A DNA stretch of 64,000 bases from Actinoallomurus soli (GCF_024055715.1 NZ_JAMXMV010000013.1:186001-250000), one strand, 5' to 3'. Shown: positions 8,679 to 19,177, counted from the stretch's first letter. Numbers and translations: made by a program. Notes: generated by a model not told the origin, from the sequence alone.

Positions 8679-8812
8679 GCCACCGCCCTCCGTCACGGTC
8701 AGGCCGGCACGGAGGCTGCAGTGACGGAGCCGGCGCCCGGCGCCGGTGGCGGCCGCCCGGCGGCCACGCCCACCGTTCCCGACCGCAACGTCCCCGACCT
8801 TTCTCAGGACCC

Positions 8813-9265
8813 ATGACTGCCGATCCTCGCTCCCGCGCCCAACGTCGTCGCGACACCGAGCACCGGCTCGCGAACGATACGGACATCTGGGTGGCCAGTG
8901 CCTCCGCGGACGGTGCCCCCTACCTCGTGCCGCTGTCCTTCGACTGGGACGGCGAGGCGCTGCTGCTCGCCACGCCGACGGACAGCCGGACCGGAAGGAA
9001 CCTGGCCGCCGCCCGGTCCACTCGGCTGGGACTGGGCCCCACCCGCGACGTGTCCATGATCGAGGGCGAGGTCGAGATCCTCGAGATCGACGCGCTGCCG
9101 CAGGAGCAGGGTGACCGGTTCGCCGCCCGTACCGGCTTCGACCCACGTGAGCTGACCACGCCGTACCGCTGGTTCCGCGTCCTCCCGCGCCGTATCCAAG
9201 CATGGCGCGAGGTGAACGAACTGGACGACCGCGAACTGATGCGCGACGGCCGCTGGTTGGTCTGA
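8813..9265 (+). CDS. PPOX-class (F420- or flavin-dependent) oxidoreductase
   Basis: A 150-aa split-barrel protein of the pyridoxamine-5'-phosphate-oxidase-like superfamily: DIWVASASADGAPYLVPLSFDWDGEALLLATPTDSRTGRNLAAARSTRLGLG carries the flavin/F420 phosphate-contact segments, and the C-terminus (YRWFRVLPRRIQAWREVNEL) resembles actinobacterial PPOX enzymes. F420 as cofactor is inferred from taxon and fold. It is oriented with the UvrA-like gene about 250 bp downstream but no operon is evident. Confidence 0.8.
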   Translation: MTADPRSRAQRRRDTEHRLANDTDIWVASASADGAPYLVPLSFDWDGEALLLATPTDSRTGRNLAAARSTRLGLGPTRDVSMIEGEVEILEIDALPQEQGDRFAARTGFDPRELTTPYRWFRVLPRRIQAWREVNELDDRELMRDGRWLV

Positions 9266-9519
9266 CGCCTCGGCCGGGCGCGCCGCGTGGCCGCGCTCAC
9301 CTCCTTCCCGGCGAGACCGCGTGGGATGCTCGGTCGCGTGCGCCGGTCGCGACCCGTCGGCGTCGGCCGTACGGGTGCCGCCCCGCCGGCCGGCGGTGGT
9401 CATCGCCGCGACCACGCCGGCAAGGACAGAACCGAACCTACGACTCGAAGCCGGTCAGACTGAGCCAGGCGACGCCGACGGCGACCCCGGAGGCGGCCCG
9501 CCCGATGGATGGAGACACG

Positions 9520-11910
<2,391 letters not shown>

Positions 11911-11917
11911 GCGACAC

Positions 11918-11967
11918 CCGTCGGGCCCGGTCCGGCCCCGCCTCGGCGGCCGGGCCGGGCCCGACGG
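11918..11967. terminator. Perfect 13-bp stem hairpin after UvrA-like gene
   Basis: CCGTCGGGCCCGG (11918-11930) pairs perfectly with CCGGGCCCGACGG (11955-11967) around a 24-nt GC-rich loop that can fold further. It begins 7 bp after the stop codon and has no U tract, the usual actinomycete style. The following 270 bp to the next gene hold no ORF I can support. Confidence 0.75.
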
Positions 11968-12237
11968 CGCGCTCGGCCGGCGGATGCACCGCACCACTTC
12001 GTTCACCGGCAGGCCGATCTCCGCGAAGTGCGTCCGCGGTGACCACTGGTACGTCTCCGGGCAGCGCTTCCACCGGTGGTCGAGGGCGTCCCGGCTCCGC
12101 GGCCGCTGAACCAGGCACGGCCCATCGGGAACAACGGAACGCTCATCGGCGACGCCGGATAGCACACCGGCTGAGGGCTCCGCTGGGGTACGCGGAAAGA
12201 TCGCCGCGCGGGTATCGGGGCTAGCTACGGTCCGCTC

Positions 12238-12588
12238 GTGCCGGTGGAGTTTCTGACTGATGAACAGGCCGCGTGGTCCGCCGTCTCTGACGGCGAGCGG
12301 CAGCGGATGCTCGATGACAGCGTGACGCCGGACTGCGTCTACACCGACCCGGCGAGCGTCTCCCGTGGTCACCGCGAGCTGACCGCCAAGATGCAGACCA
12401 CGCAGCGCAACTTCCCCGGCGCCACGTTCCGCAACGACAAGTTCGCTCAGCACCATGACCAGGCGATATCGAACTGGACGATGTTCGACGGGGACGGCAA
12501 GGCCATCTTCACCGGGACGAGCTGGGCGCGCTACGGCGACGACGGCCGGCTGGCCCAGATGACCGGCTTCTTCGAGCCGGCGCCCTGA
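12238..12588 (+). CDS. NTF2/SnoaL-like protein
   Basis: A 116-aa protein with an NTF2-like cone fold: TDEQAAWSAVSDGERQRMLDDSVTPDCVYTDPASVSRGHRELTAKM, then RNDKFAQHHDQAISNWTMFDGDGKAIFTGTSWARYGDDGRLAQMTGFFEP. Members bind small hydrophobic ligands or act as isomerases/hydrolases; no specific function can be assigned. Start is GTG 12238. A TetR gene starts 2 bp after its stop, so the two form an operon and the regulator likely controls this gene. Confidence 0.8.
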   Translation: MPVEFLTDEQAAWSAVSDGERQRMLDDSVTPDCVYTDPASVSRGHRELTAKMQTTQRNFPGATFRNDKFAQHHDQAISNWTMFDGDGKAIFTGTSWARYGDDGRLAQMTGFFEPAP

Positions 12589-12590
12589 CC

Positions 12591-13223
12591 ATGCCGTCGC
12601 AGCCGGCCAAAGAGCGGTCACCCAAGGAAGGGACGCGCACGCAGCGGCAGCGCCGGCAGGAGACCGAGCGGCGCCTCCTCGACGCGACCGCCACACTGGT
12701 GGCGGCCGGCGGGTCGCGTGCGGTGACCTTGCAGGAGGTCGGGCGGCTGGCCGGCTACAGCCGGGGCATCGTGAACCACATGTTCGGGACCAAGGAGGCG
12801 CTGCTCGCCGCGCTGGTCACGGGGGCCCAGCTGCGAGTGGCACCACCGGAGGCGTCCAGTCCTGGCCTGACCAGGCTGCGGCAGCGGGCCGCGCGCTACA
12901 TCGACCAGATCGCCGCCGGCGACGAGCATGCGCGTGCGTTCCTGCTGCTGTGGGCCGAATCGATCGGCGCCACGCCGCACCTGCGGGCCATGTTCGCCGA
13001 ACGCGACAACCTGTTCGCCCGCGAGATCGGCGAAGACCTCAGTGCCGGCATCGCGGACGGCGACATCCGGCCCGACATCGACACCGAAGGCATCACCCTG
13101 GCGCTGATCGCCATGCTACGGGGTGTCGGCCTGCACACGATCATCCGAGACGCGGCACCCGAGGCCGCGGCACGCGTACGCGAGACGGTCCTCGCCTTCC
13201 TGCAGGGGAGCCTGGCGACATGA
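12591..13223 (+). CDS. TetR-family regulator
   Basis: A 210-aa TetR protein: RRQETERRLLDATATLVAAGGSRAVTLQEVGRLAGYSRGIVNHMFGTKEALLAALV is a complete N-terminal HTH, and the C-terminal ligand domain runs to residue 207. It is transcribed with the NTF2-like gene just upstream (2-bp gap), implying autoregulation of the pair. The Lys/Arg-rich N-terminal 25 residues are longer than usual. Confidence 0.88.
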   Translation: MPSQPAKERSPKEGTRTQRQRRQETERRLLDATATLVAAGGSRAVTLQEVGRLAGYSRGIVNHMFGTKEALLAALVTGAQLRVAPPEASSPGLTRLRQRAARYIDQIAAGDEHARAFLLLWAESIGATPHLRAMFAERDNLFAREIGEDLSAGIADGDIRPDIDTEGITLALIAMLRGVGLHTIIRDAAPEAAARVRETVLAFLQGSLAT

Positions 13224-13399
13224 TCCGTCAGGCCGTGCGGGGATGCAGGCATCAAGGCACGTGCCCGTACTGCGGCTAACAGCGAGGCGGCGTTCGCCGT
13301 TGACCGTCACGCCGCGACCTGAGGGGAAGCGGTGCGGGGCAACCAGCCGCCTTGATGCTGCGGGTCGGCCGGGGCGCGTGGTCTGGCCGCGCCGCGTGC

Positions 13400-13735
13400 T
13401 TACTGCGGCGCACGTAGTCCTGCGGTAAGGACCTTGACCAGCCGGCACGGGTCGTACCGGGGATCGCTGTCGGCCCCGATGCAGAGGTTGCCGACACCGC
13501 GCATGAGCTCGTAGGCCCCCAGATCGGCGCGGATCTCGCCAACGGCGGCCGCGGCTTTGAGCAGTTGGGTGCATACGGGTATGAGCCGGTCCAAGAAGTA
13601 GGTGTGCAGCACCTCGAAGCCCGCCTGATCGGACTGCAGGACGGTGGCCAGGCCGTGCCTGGTGACTAGGAAGTCAGCGAAGCGCCCGATCCAGTGCTCC
13701 AGCGCGGCGTGGGGGGCGACCAGCATCGGACCGAA
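13400..13735 (-). pseudogene. TetR-family regulator, C-terminal remnant
   Basis: The reading frame matches only a TetR ligand domain: IGRFADFLVTRHGLATVLQSDQAGFEVLHTYFLDRLIPVCTQLLKAAAAVGEIRADLGAYELMRGVGNLCIG, ending AGLRAPQ. No N-terminal HTH is found upstream in any frame (13740-13916 holds nothing recognisable), so the DNA-binding half has been lost. It is a dead gene at the start of a decay zone. Confidence 0.7.
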
Positions 13736-13916
13736 AAGTCGCGTTAGTGGGCCTGGTGGAGTCGGCGTAGCGCGGATGGTCGTTCCGGGCGACAACCGCC
13801 GCTAAGCACCGGCCCGGCCGCCGTTGAGGCGCCAGGTCCCGGCGGGATGAATTCGGCCGGGAAGCGGTTCTTGTGTCTACCTGCCAGCGCTGCCGGAACA
13901 GCCTCTCGCATTGCAG

Positions 13917-14327
13917 TCAGTGCCGCGGAGGTGACGTGTGCGATGCGGCGACGTCCGCGCTCGCCGAGCACGTCGCCGGAGAATTCTCGTACTCGGCGGC
14001 GAGGCGGATCAGCTCTTCGAGTCGATCGTGCGCCCTGGTCAGGGCGTCGATCTTGACCCGGATACGGGCACGCTCGTCCGTGAGTCGGCGTGTCATCTGC
14101 GGGGTCGCGATGAGGGTGCCCAGGAACGGGAGGATCTGCAGGATCGCCTTACTGGTCAGACCGGCCGCGTAGAGGAGCTGGATGAACTTCACCCGCTCAA
14201 CGGCAGACTCGGGGTACTGGCGGTGGCCGCTGGGGCTGCGGTCGGCGATGACGAGCCCCTGCTCTTCGTAGTACCTCAGCGCGCGGACGCTGACTCCAGC
14301 ACGTTCGGCCACCTTTCCGATGCGCAT
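13917..14327 (-). CDS. MerR-family regulator
   Basis: A 136-aa MerR protein: MRIGKVAERAGVSVRALRYYEEQGLVIADRSPSGHRQYPESAVERVKFIQLLYAAGLTSKAILQILPFL is the winged HTH, followed by a dimerisation coiled coil (RLTDERARIRVKIDALTRAHDRLEELI). No metal-binding Cys pattern is present, so a drug- or redox-type activator is likely. It is divergent from an SDR gene whose promoter carries a perfect MerR-type dyad. Confidence 0.88.
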   Translation of the reverse strand: MRIGKVAERAGVSVRALRYYEEQGLVIADRSPSGHRQYPESAVERVKFIQLLYAAGLTSKAILQILPFLGTLIATPQMTRRLTDERARIRVKIDALTRAHDRLEELIRLAAEYENSPATCSASADVAASHTSPPRH

Positions 14328-14350
14328 GGCACCTCCCGTGCAGTCCGGAC

Positions 14351-14382
14351 TTGATCCTCACGTTGGCGTGAGGATCTAGCGT
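14351..14382 (+). promoter_or_regulatory. MerR-type promoter with perfect operator dyad
   Basis: GATCCTCACG (14353-14362) and CGTGAGGATC (14367-14376) are perfect inverted arms around TTGG. The dyad fills the space between TTGATC (14351-14356, -35) and TAGCGT (14377-14382, -10); the 20-bp spacer is the over-long spacing that MerR proteins correct. The predicted start of transcription, about 7 nt after the -10, coincides with the SDR ATG at 14390, so the mRNA is probably leaderless. Confidence 0.75.
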
Positions 14383-14389
14383 ACGTCTT

Positions 14390-15097
14390 ATGAACATTCA
14401 CGGAGCGACTGCGCTCGTCACCGGAGCCAATCGCGGCATCGGCCGCCACCTCGCCTCCCAGCTCGTCGAGCGAGGCGCGAAGGTCTACGCGACTGCCCGT
14501 CGTCCCGAGTCCATCGATCTCGACGGCGTCGAGGTCCTCGCCCTGGACATCTCCGACCCGGACTCCGTCGCGGCCGCAGCCCGCGTAGCGGGCGATGTGA
14601 ATCTGCTGGTCAACAATGCCGGCATCGGAGGCGGCGCCCTGCTCGGTGACCTGCAGGCGGTCCGCGCTGCGCTGGACGTGAACTTCTGGGGCACGCTGTC
14701 GATGGTCCGTGCCTTCGCGCCGGTCCTCGCAGCGAATGGCGGGGGCGCGATCGTGAACATCGCCTCTTCGGCGTCCTGGTTCGTCTTCCCCGGCAGCAGC
14801 GCCTATGCGGTGTCGAAGGCGGCCGTCTGGAGCATGAGTAAAGCACTGCGCCAGGAACTGGCCGGTCAGGGCACGCTCGTCACCTCGGTCCATCTCGGGG
14901 CGGCCGACACCGACATGATGAAGGGCTACGACGTGCCCAAGATGGACCCAGCCGATGTCGCCCGTATCACCCTCGACGGTGTCGAGGCCGACGCATTCGA
15001 GGTGGTCGTCGACGAGTTCACCGAAATGGTCAAGGCATCGCTGAGCAAGGACCCGCGGGAGTTCGACAAGCAGCTCCACCAGTTCCTGAACGCCTGA
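14390..15097 (+). CDS. SDR-family oxidoreductase under MerR control
   Basis: A 235-aa classical SDR: TGANRGIG at residues 10-17, LVNNAGIGGG near 70, IASSASWF with the catalytic Ser, and YAVSK near 143-147. The C-terminal half (LHLGAADTDMM, then a helical tail ending FDKQLHQFLNA) resembles carbonyl reductases of secondary metabolism. There is no ribosome-binding site before the ATG; the promoter geometry suggests leaderless translation. Activation by the divergent MerR protein is strongly suggested by the operator. Confidence 0.88.
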   Translation: MNIHGATALVTGANRGIGRHLASQLVERGAKVYATARRPESIDLDGVEVLALDISDPDSVAAAARVAGDVNLLVNNAGIGGGALLGDLQAVRAALDVNFWGTLSMVRAFAPVLAANGGGAIVNIASSASWFVFPGSSAYAVSKAAVWSMSKALRQELAGQGTLVTSVHLGAADTDMMKGYDVPKMDPADVARITLDGVEADAFEVVVDEFTEMVKASLSKDPREFDKQLHQFLNA

Positions 15098-15580
15098 CCG
15101 CAACCCATCCGCTCCCTGCAAGGTGCGGAACGCACCCGGGCGCTGAGCGATGTGGCCGGAACCCTGCTGTCTCAGGCACCCGCCCCGCCGCGGGTGCGGG
15201 CGGCGGCGTTCCAGATGCTCGCCACCCTGCCCGGCGTCAAGGCCGAGGGCACGGCGGCCGACCCGATGGGCCGTACCGGAAGGGTGATCTCCCTAGCGCT
15301 GGCGACGACCGTCCCGCTCGCCTGTACACCGCGCCCAAGCAACTGGGCACCTACCAGCGTCAGTGGATCATCGATCCGGTCGGCGGGCGCCTTCTGGCCA
15401 TCCGCGACCTGGTGGCCACGCCGCCACACGGCAGCCGGGCACTCCCGCCGGGAGACGACCGACGGCAAGCCCCGCCGCCTGGAGGCTGCGGACATGCCGG
15501 ACTGCTTCCTGAAGACAGGCGAGGTTTCCTCGTATCAGGCGTTCGCCGTGGCGGAGTGGACCAACACTCCACCGAGGTAA
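15098..15580 (+). pseudogene. CU044_5270-family protein, C-terminal relic with two frameshifts
   Basis: The frame reads on directly from the SDR stop: LSQAPAPPRVRAAAFQMLATLPGVKAEGTAADPMGRTGRVISLA, then shifts to another frame for TAPKQLGTYQRQWIIDPVGGRLLAIRDLVATPP, then returns for TGEVSSYQAFAVAEWTNTPPR and a stop. In intact family members these segments are contiguous in one frame and end a 300-400-aa membrane-anchored protein. The N-terminal two thirds are absent. This is a decayed 3' fragment. Confidence 0.55.
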
Positions 15581-15699
15581 GCCCCACTCCACGAGCCGCC
15601 GTGCCCACCTCGCCGGGCACGGCGGCCTCCGGCTGTCCGGACCGCCGGTGTCCTGAGCCTGATCCGCTTGGTCCGTTCAGACCGGGGCAGCAGCCTGTA

Positions 15700-15759
15700 G
15701 GGGTGCCTGTAGCGATCGCGGAAAATCCAACGAACCAGCGTCCGAGCTGGGGTTATTCG
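15700..15759 (+). repeat. Left inverted repeat of the small Tn3-like element
   Basis: It begins GGGGTGCCTGTAGC and includes ATCGCGGAAAATCCAACGAA, which recurs exactly in the opposite orientation at the right end; the match continues through GAGCTGGGGTTA. Confidence 0.75.
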
Positions 15760-15814
15760 GGTTCCGAGGGCAGGCGTTGATCTCTGCCGCTACGGTTCGT
15801 GTCGGTTCCGATAC

Positions 15815-16264
15815 TTGGCGGTGTTCCCGGGGTCGCTGGAGCAGTACGGGCGGCGGGCGCAGACCCGTAGCGACCATCTTCGGCTGGTGCAGGCCTCTCT
15901 GGACTGGAGCCCGGCGTCCAGTGGCGGGGAGTCGTTGAAGGAGCTGGAGCAGTTCCTGCTGGACCGGGCGATGGAGCACGACACCCCGTCGCTGCTGTTC
16001 CAGCAGGCCACGGAGTTTCTGATCTTGCGGGAGCAGATAGGGATGCAGGCGCTGCGCGAGGTGTCGGCGATGGGCTGGAAGCCGCTGCCCCGCGACCACG
16101 GGCACCGGTCTGCGCTGGAGGCCTCCTACTCCTACCTGCGGCAGTCGGCCGAGGACGTCCCCGTCCAAGCCCTCCTCGGCCACGCCTCCCTGGACACCTC
16201 GGCCCGATACTTCCGAGCCGGATCCGCCGAAACCACCGCAGTCATTGAACGCGTCTTCGAGTAA
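15815..16264 (+). pseudogene. Chimeric relic: Tn3-transposase segment joined to tyrosine-recombinase tail
   Basis: The 149-aa frame has two unrelated halves. Residues about 10-70 (YGRRAQTRSDHLRLVQ ... LKELEQFLLDRAMEHDTPSLLFQQATEFL) resemble the N-terminal DUF4158 region of Tn3-family TnpA. Residues about 110-149 (VPVQALLGHASLDTSARYFRAGSAETTAVIERVF) are the C-terminal box of a tyrosine recombinase with GHASLDTSARYF, lacking the upstream Arg and His-x-x-Arg motifs. Neither activity can be intact. The fusion lies wholly inside the inverted repeats, so it travelled as part of the miniature element. Confidence 0.5.
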
Positions 16265-16317
16265 CCCCAGCTCAGACACAGGTTCGTTGGATTTTCCGCG
16301 ATTGCTACCGGGACCCC
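16258..16317 (-). repeat. Right inverted repeat of the small Tn3-like element
   Basis: Read on the minus strand it begins GGGGTCCCGGTAGC and carries ATCGCGGAAAATCCAACGAA, matching the left repeat with 7 differences in 60 bp. Confidence 0.75.
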
Positions 16318-16320
16318 ACC

Positions 16321-16908
16321 AGGAGCGGTCGGGAACCCGATGGCGGCCCCCAGCGTTGCTGATGAAACTGACCCTGGCGGGCACCGCCTTCGCCTACGGC
16401 TACCTGGCCGTCTTGATGTTCATGCCGTTCGCGCTGCTCCAGCGGGACGCGCCCGCCTGGCTGCCCGGCCTGACGCTGACCGGCTCGGCGTTGCTGGCTC
16501 CGTTGGTCGTCCGCCTGACCCACAGGCCGGTCAACGCCCTTCGGCACACGGCGGCGCCGGCCGCTGGAACCAGCCTGCTGGGCGTCCTAGCCATTGCGAT
16601 GCTGCTCGGCCACAACCTGGCGCTCACCGTGGCCGGCCTACCTGGGATGGACGGCGGTCAACGGCGTGCTGCTCGGCCGCTGGCAGGCCATGCTCGCCGA
16701 GACCGCCCCCGCCGCAGACCGCCCCCGCTGATTCGCCTTCCACGGCTCTTCCTGGGGCATCGCCCAACCCGCCGTCCCAGCCCTCGTCGCGACCGCCGCT
16801 GGCATCGCGGGCGGCACCACCGCCGCCGCCTTCCTGACCGCCGCCCTCGCCTTCCTGACCGTACCGCTGCTGCTGACCACCATCCCCGGACTATCCCGGC
16901 ACGGATGA
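16321..16908 (+). pseudogene. MFS transporter, 3' remnant with frameshift and stop
   Basis: The first part (MKLTLAGTAFAYGYLAVLMFMPFALLQ ... LLGVLAIAMLLGHNLALTVAGL) gives three membrane helices. The reading then shifts frame to WTAVNGVLLGRWQAMLAETAPAADRPR, meets an in-frame TGA near 16729, and resumes FAFHGSSWGIAQPAVPALVATAAGIAGG ... LTVPLLLTTIPGLSRHG. The order suits the last helices of a major-facilitator drug exporter. The 5' half is missing, and the small Tn3-like element abuts the broken end. Confidence 0.55.
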
Positions 16909-17136
16909 GTTACTTCTGGTCCCCGTGGCCTACCGCTGATTCCTGCACTCATCCTCCTCGAAGGCCGGTCAGGCACCGTTCCGCCGCGCCTGAGCCCGGC
17001 ATCTCCCGCCGGGGAGGGCGCCGCGGTTGATCGGTATTGTTCGGGCATTGTTTGTTCGCGTGGCCTGGGCGGTGACGAACAATGATCCAGGTCCTACATC
17101 TGGGATTGACCGCTCCGCCCAGAAGGAGGACCTGCT

Positions 17137-17649
17137 GTGAAACGCCTCACCGATTCGATCACCCACACCCCGGCCCAGCTGCGGCGACTCGTCCTGGCGC
17201 TCGCACTGGCGATCGCGGCCACGATGACGATGTCCATCACGGCCGCCTGGACGGCACCCGCCCACGCCGACACCGGCTCGACCACCACGGCGACCGGCAC
17301 CCCGGCGCCGGTCAAGCTCCAGTGCCTGGCTTGGCAGGGTGGCATCGCCGCGCTGGCTTGGGACATCGTTGTCCAGCTCAACCCCGACGGCACCGCCAAG
17401 TCCGCCGAACAGCAAGGAGACATCTACAAGATCGGTGTGGACCCTGTCTGGTCGGTGCAGCGCACCGACCCTGCGGAGATCACCATCACCGACAACGGCC
17501 GGAACCTGCACTTCCACGGCAGCGGCCTGGTCGAAGGCGGCATCCCCAACACGGAGGCCTCCGCGGACGGGATCCAGACGAGTTGCAGCGCCGACTTCAC
17601 CTTCCCCAACCCCGCGAACTGGGTCTTCAACCCCGAACCCATCTCATAG
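17137..17649 (+). CDS. Secreted protein of unknown function
   Basis: A 170-aa protein with a long Sec-type signal: basic MKRLTDSITHTPAQLRR, hydrophobic LVLALALAIAATMTMSITAAWT and a likely cut at AHA-D near residue 45. The mature part contains two cysteines (KLQCLAWQGG and QTSCSADFTF) that could form a disulphide, and several beta-strand-like stretches. I do not recognise the family. The GTG start has a strong AAGGAGG site. A perfect 15-bp hairpin follows. It is an intact gene between two mobile remnants. Confidence 0.7.
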   Translation: MKRLTDSITHTPAQLRRLVLALALAIAATMTMSITAAWTAPAHADTGSTTTATGTPAPVKLQCLAWQGGIAALAWDIVVQLNPDGTAKSAEQQGDIYKIGVDPVWSVQRTDPAEITITDNGRNLHFHGSGLVEGGIPNTEASADGIQTSCSADFTFPNPANWVFNPEPIS

Positions 17650-17659
17650 CCGGCCCTGA

Positions 17660-17697
17660 CCACGGCCCCGAGACAGTGATGAGTCTCGGGGCCGTGG
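17660..17697. terminator. Perfect 15-bp stem hairpin after secreted-protein gene
   Basis: CCACGGCCCCGAGAC pairs perfectly with GTCTCGGGGCCGTGG around AGTGATGA, starting 10 bp after the stop codon. Confidence 0.85.
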
Positions 17698-17717
17698 CTC
17701 GTCTGTACGAGGGCGGC

Positions 17718-17739
17718 GGGGCTTGAGCAGCAACCGAAC
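17718..17739 (+). repeat. Left Tn3 terminal repeat, outer part (first 22 bp)
   Basis: It starts GGGGCTTGAGCAG and is identical to the outer 22 bp of the right repeat. The sequence diverges after CCGAAC, where the IS110 element begins. Confidence 0.8.
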
Positions 17740-17998
17740 TGTGATTCTTGATTTAGGTGATCCGGCTGGGTCGGATTGCTGTCAGGCTTGACTCGCAACC
17801 GAACTGGCGCCCACGGGCTGCCTTGTGTGCCGAGATGTCTGCCGGGGTGCCGGCGTCGGCCTGGCCCACCTTCGTTGGCTTGATCAGCAGCTTGTCCGCC
17901 GCCCAGCGGCGTGACTCATCACAGTTCTGCCACGCGGTGATCTCACCCAGGCCGACACCGACCACACGGTCGTCTTCGTCGGAAGGAAGAACAACCGC
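17740..17998 (+). ncRNA. Candidate IS110 bridge RNA region
   Basis: IS110 elements of the IS621 type encode a structured guide (bridge) RNA in the non-coding end next to the transposase. Here the non-coding left end contains GCAACCGAACTG at 17795-17806, an exact 12-bp copy of the target flank and junction at 17730-17741. That is what a target-binding-loop guide would look like. The RNA ends and folding were not computed, and the right-target guide was not identified. Confidence 0.45.
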
Positions 17999-19084
17999 AT
18001 GACCATGCTGGCAGAACAGGTCGATGGTGTCATCGGCGTCGACACCCACCGCGACACCCTGGCCGCCGCGGCGGTATCCGTCCTCGGCGCGGTGCTCGCA
18101 CACGCCGAAGCCTTCGCCGACCAGCGCGGATACCAGCGGCTGCTGGCCTTCGCCCGACAGCAGATCCCGGGTGCTCGGTGCTGGGCGCTGGAAGGAACGG
18201 GCAGCTACGGGGCCGGGCTCGCCGCCTTCCTCGACGCTGCCGGTGAACGGGTCGTCGAGGTGTGCCGTCCCAAGCGGCCCCCGCAGCGCGGAGGCCGCAA
18301 GACCGACGCGATCGATGCAGTACGGGCGGCCCGTGAGGCGCTGACGGCTGAGCACCTGATCCATCCGCGTCGTCGCGGTGAGCGCGAGGCGCTGCGGGTT
18401 CTGCCGACCACACGCCAGGGCGCGGTCACCTCCTGCACGGCGGCGATCAATCACCTCAAGGCCCTGATCGTGTCCGCGCCCGAGGATCTGCGGGCCGAGC
18501 TGCGCGGCAAGGGCCGCATGGCCGCGATCTCTTACTGTGCCCGGCTCCGAGACCGGCCGGCCCAGACCATCGAGCACCGGATGACCGTCCGCGCTCTGCG
18601 GACCACTGCCCTCCGCATCCAGGCGCTGCGCGCGGAAGCCGACGACCTGGAGGCCGAGATCGTCCTTCTGGTCGAGGCGATGGCACCTGAGCTGCTGCGG
18701 CTGCCCGGCGTCGGCCCGATCAGCGCGGCGCAGATCCTGGTGAGCTGGTCCCACCCCGGCCGATTCCGGTCCGAGGCCGCGTTCGCCTCCTTCGCAGGCA
18801 CCGCACCGATCCCCGCCTCCTCCGGCTTGACCAACCGTCACCGGCTCAACCAGACCGGCGACCGGCAGCTCAACCGGGCACTGCACACGATCGTGCTGGT
18901 CCGCATGCGCATCGATCCGGCCACCAAGGCCTACGTCCAGCGACGCACCACCGAGGGCAAATCGCCCCGTGAAGCCCGACGCTGCCTCAAACGCACCATC
19001 GCCCGCCAGGTCTTCAAACTCCTAGAGCGAAGGCCCGCTGAAGAAAGCCGAACCGTCACCGACGACCTCCCGCTGGCGGCTTGA
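17999..19084 (+). CDS. IS110-family transposase (DEDD recombinase)
   Basis: A 361-aa IS110 transposase. The N-terminal RuvC-like DEDD domain shows GVIGVDTHRDTL (first Asp), CWALEGTGSYGAGLAAFL (Glu) and RKTDAIDAVRAA (Asp pair). The C-terminal Tnp_IS116/IS110/IS902 domain contains LLRLPGVGPISAAQILV, RFRSEAAFASFAGTAPIPASSG and the conserved Ser region, then RQLNRALHTIVLVRM. Full length and uninterrupted, so probably active. It inserts DNA via a guide RNA without terminal repeats. Confidence 0.92.
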   Translation: MTMLAEQVDGVIGVDTHRDTLAAAAVSVLGAVLAHAEAFADQRGYQRLLAFARQQIPGARCWALEGTGSYGAGLAAFLDAAGERVVEVCRPKRPPQRGGRKTDAIDAVRAAREALTAEHLIHPRRRGEREALRVLPTTRQGAVTSCTAAINHLKALIVSAPEDLRAELRGKGRMAAISYCARLRDRPAQTIEHRMTVRALRTTALRIQALRAEADDLEAEIVLLVEAMAPELLRLPGVGPISAAQILVSWSHPGRFRSEAAFASFAGTAPIPASSGLTNRHRLNQTGDRQLNRALHTIVLVRMRIDPATKAYVQRRTTEGKSPREARRCLKRTIARQVFKLLERRPAEESRTVTDDLPLAA

Positions 19085-19101
19085 CAGATATAGCAGCCTC
19101 G

Positions 19102-19116
19102 GCCGGTCGCGTTAAG
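19102..19116 (+). repeat. Left Tn3 terminal repeat, inner part (last 15 bp)
   Basis: GCCGGTCGCGTTAAG matches positions 24-38 of the right repeat with one change, resuming immediately after the IS110 right end. Confidence 0.75.
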
Positions 19117-19177
19117 GAGCCCAACGGGCTCGTCTTGCCGTGACCGGCCGTTCCGATGCGGGTGGCTGGGGCCGGGG

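Larger units (their letters stand above)
15700..16317. mobile_element. Small Tn3-like element bounded by about 60-bp inverted repeats
   Basis: A 618-bp segment starts GGGGT and ends ACCCC. Its ends are inverted copies over about 60 bp with 7 mismatches by eye (15700-15759 against 16317-16258). The interior holds a chimeric ORF with a Tn3-transposase-like segment and a tyrosine-recombinase tail. No matching 5-bp target duplication is seen (CTGTA before, ACCAG after). It resembles a non-autonomous Tn3-derived miniature element next to a broken MFS gene. Confidence 0.6.
17740..19101 (+). mobile_element. IS110-family insertion sequence inside the Tn3 repeat
   Basis: About 1.36 kb with one transposase gene and a 259-bp non-coding left end, as expected for IS110. 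There are no terminal inverted repeats. The borders are defined by comparison with the uninterrupted repeat at 20606-20643, within about 3 bp. The insert sits between positions 22 and 24 of the Tn3 repeat. Confidence 0.75.
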
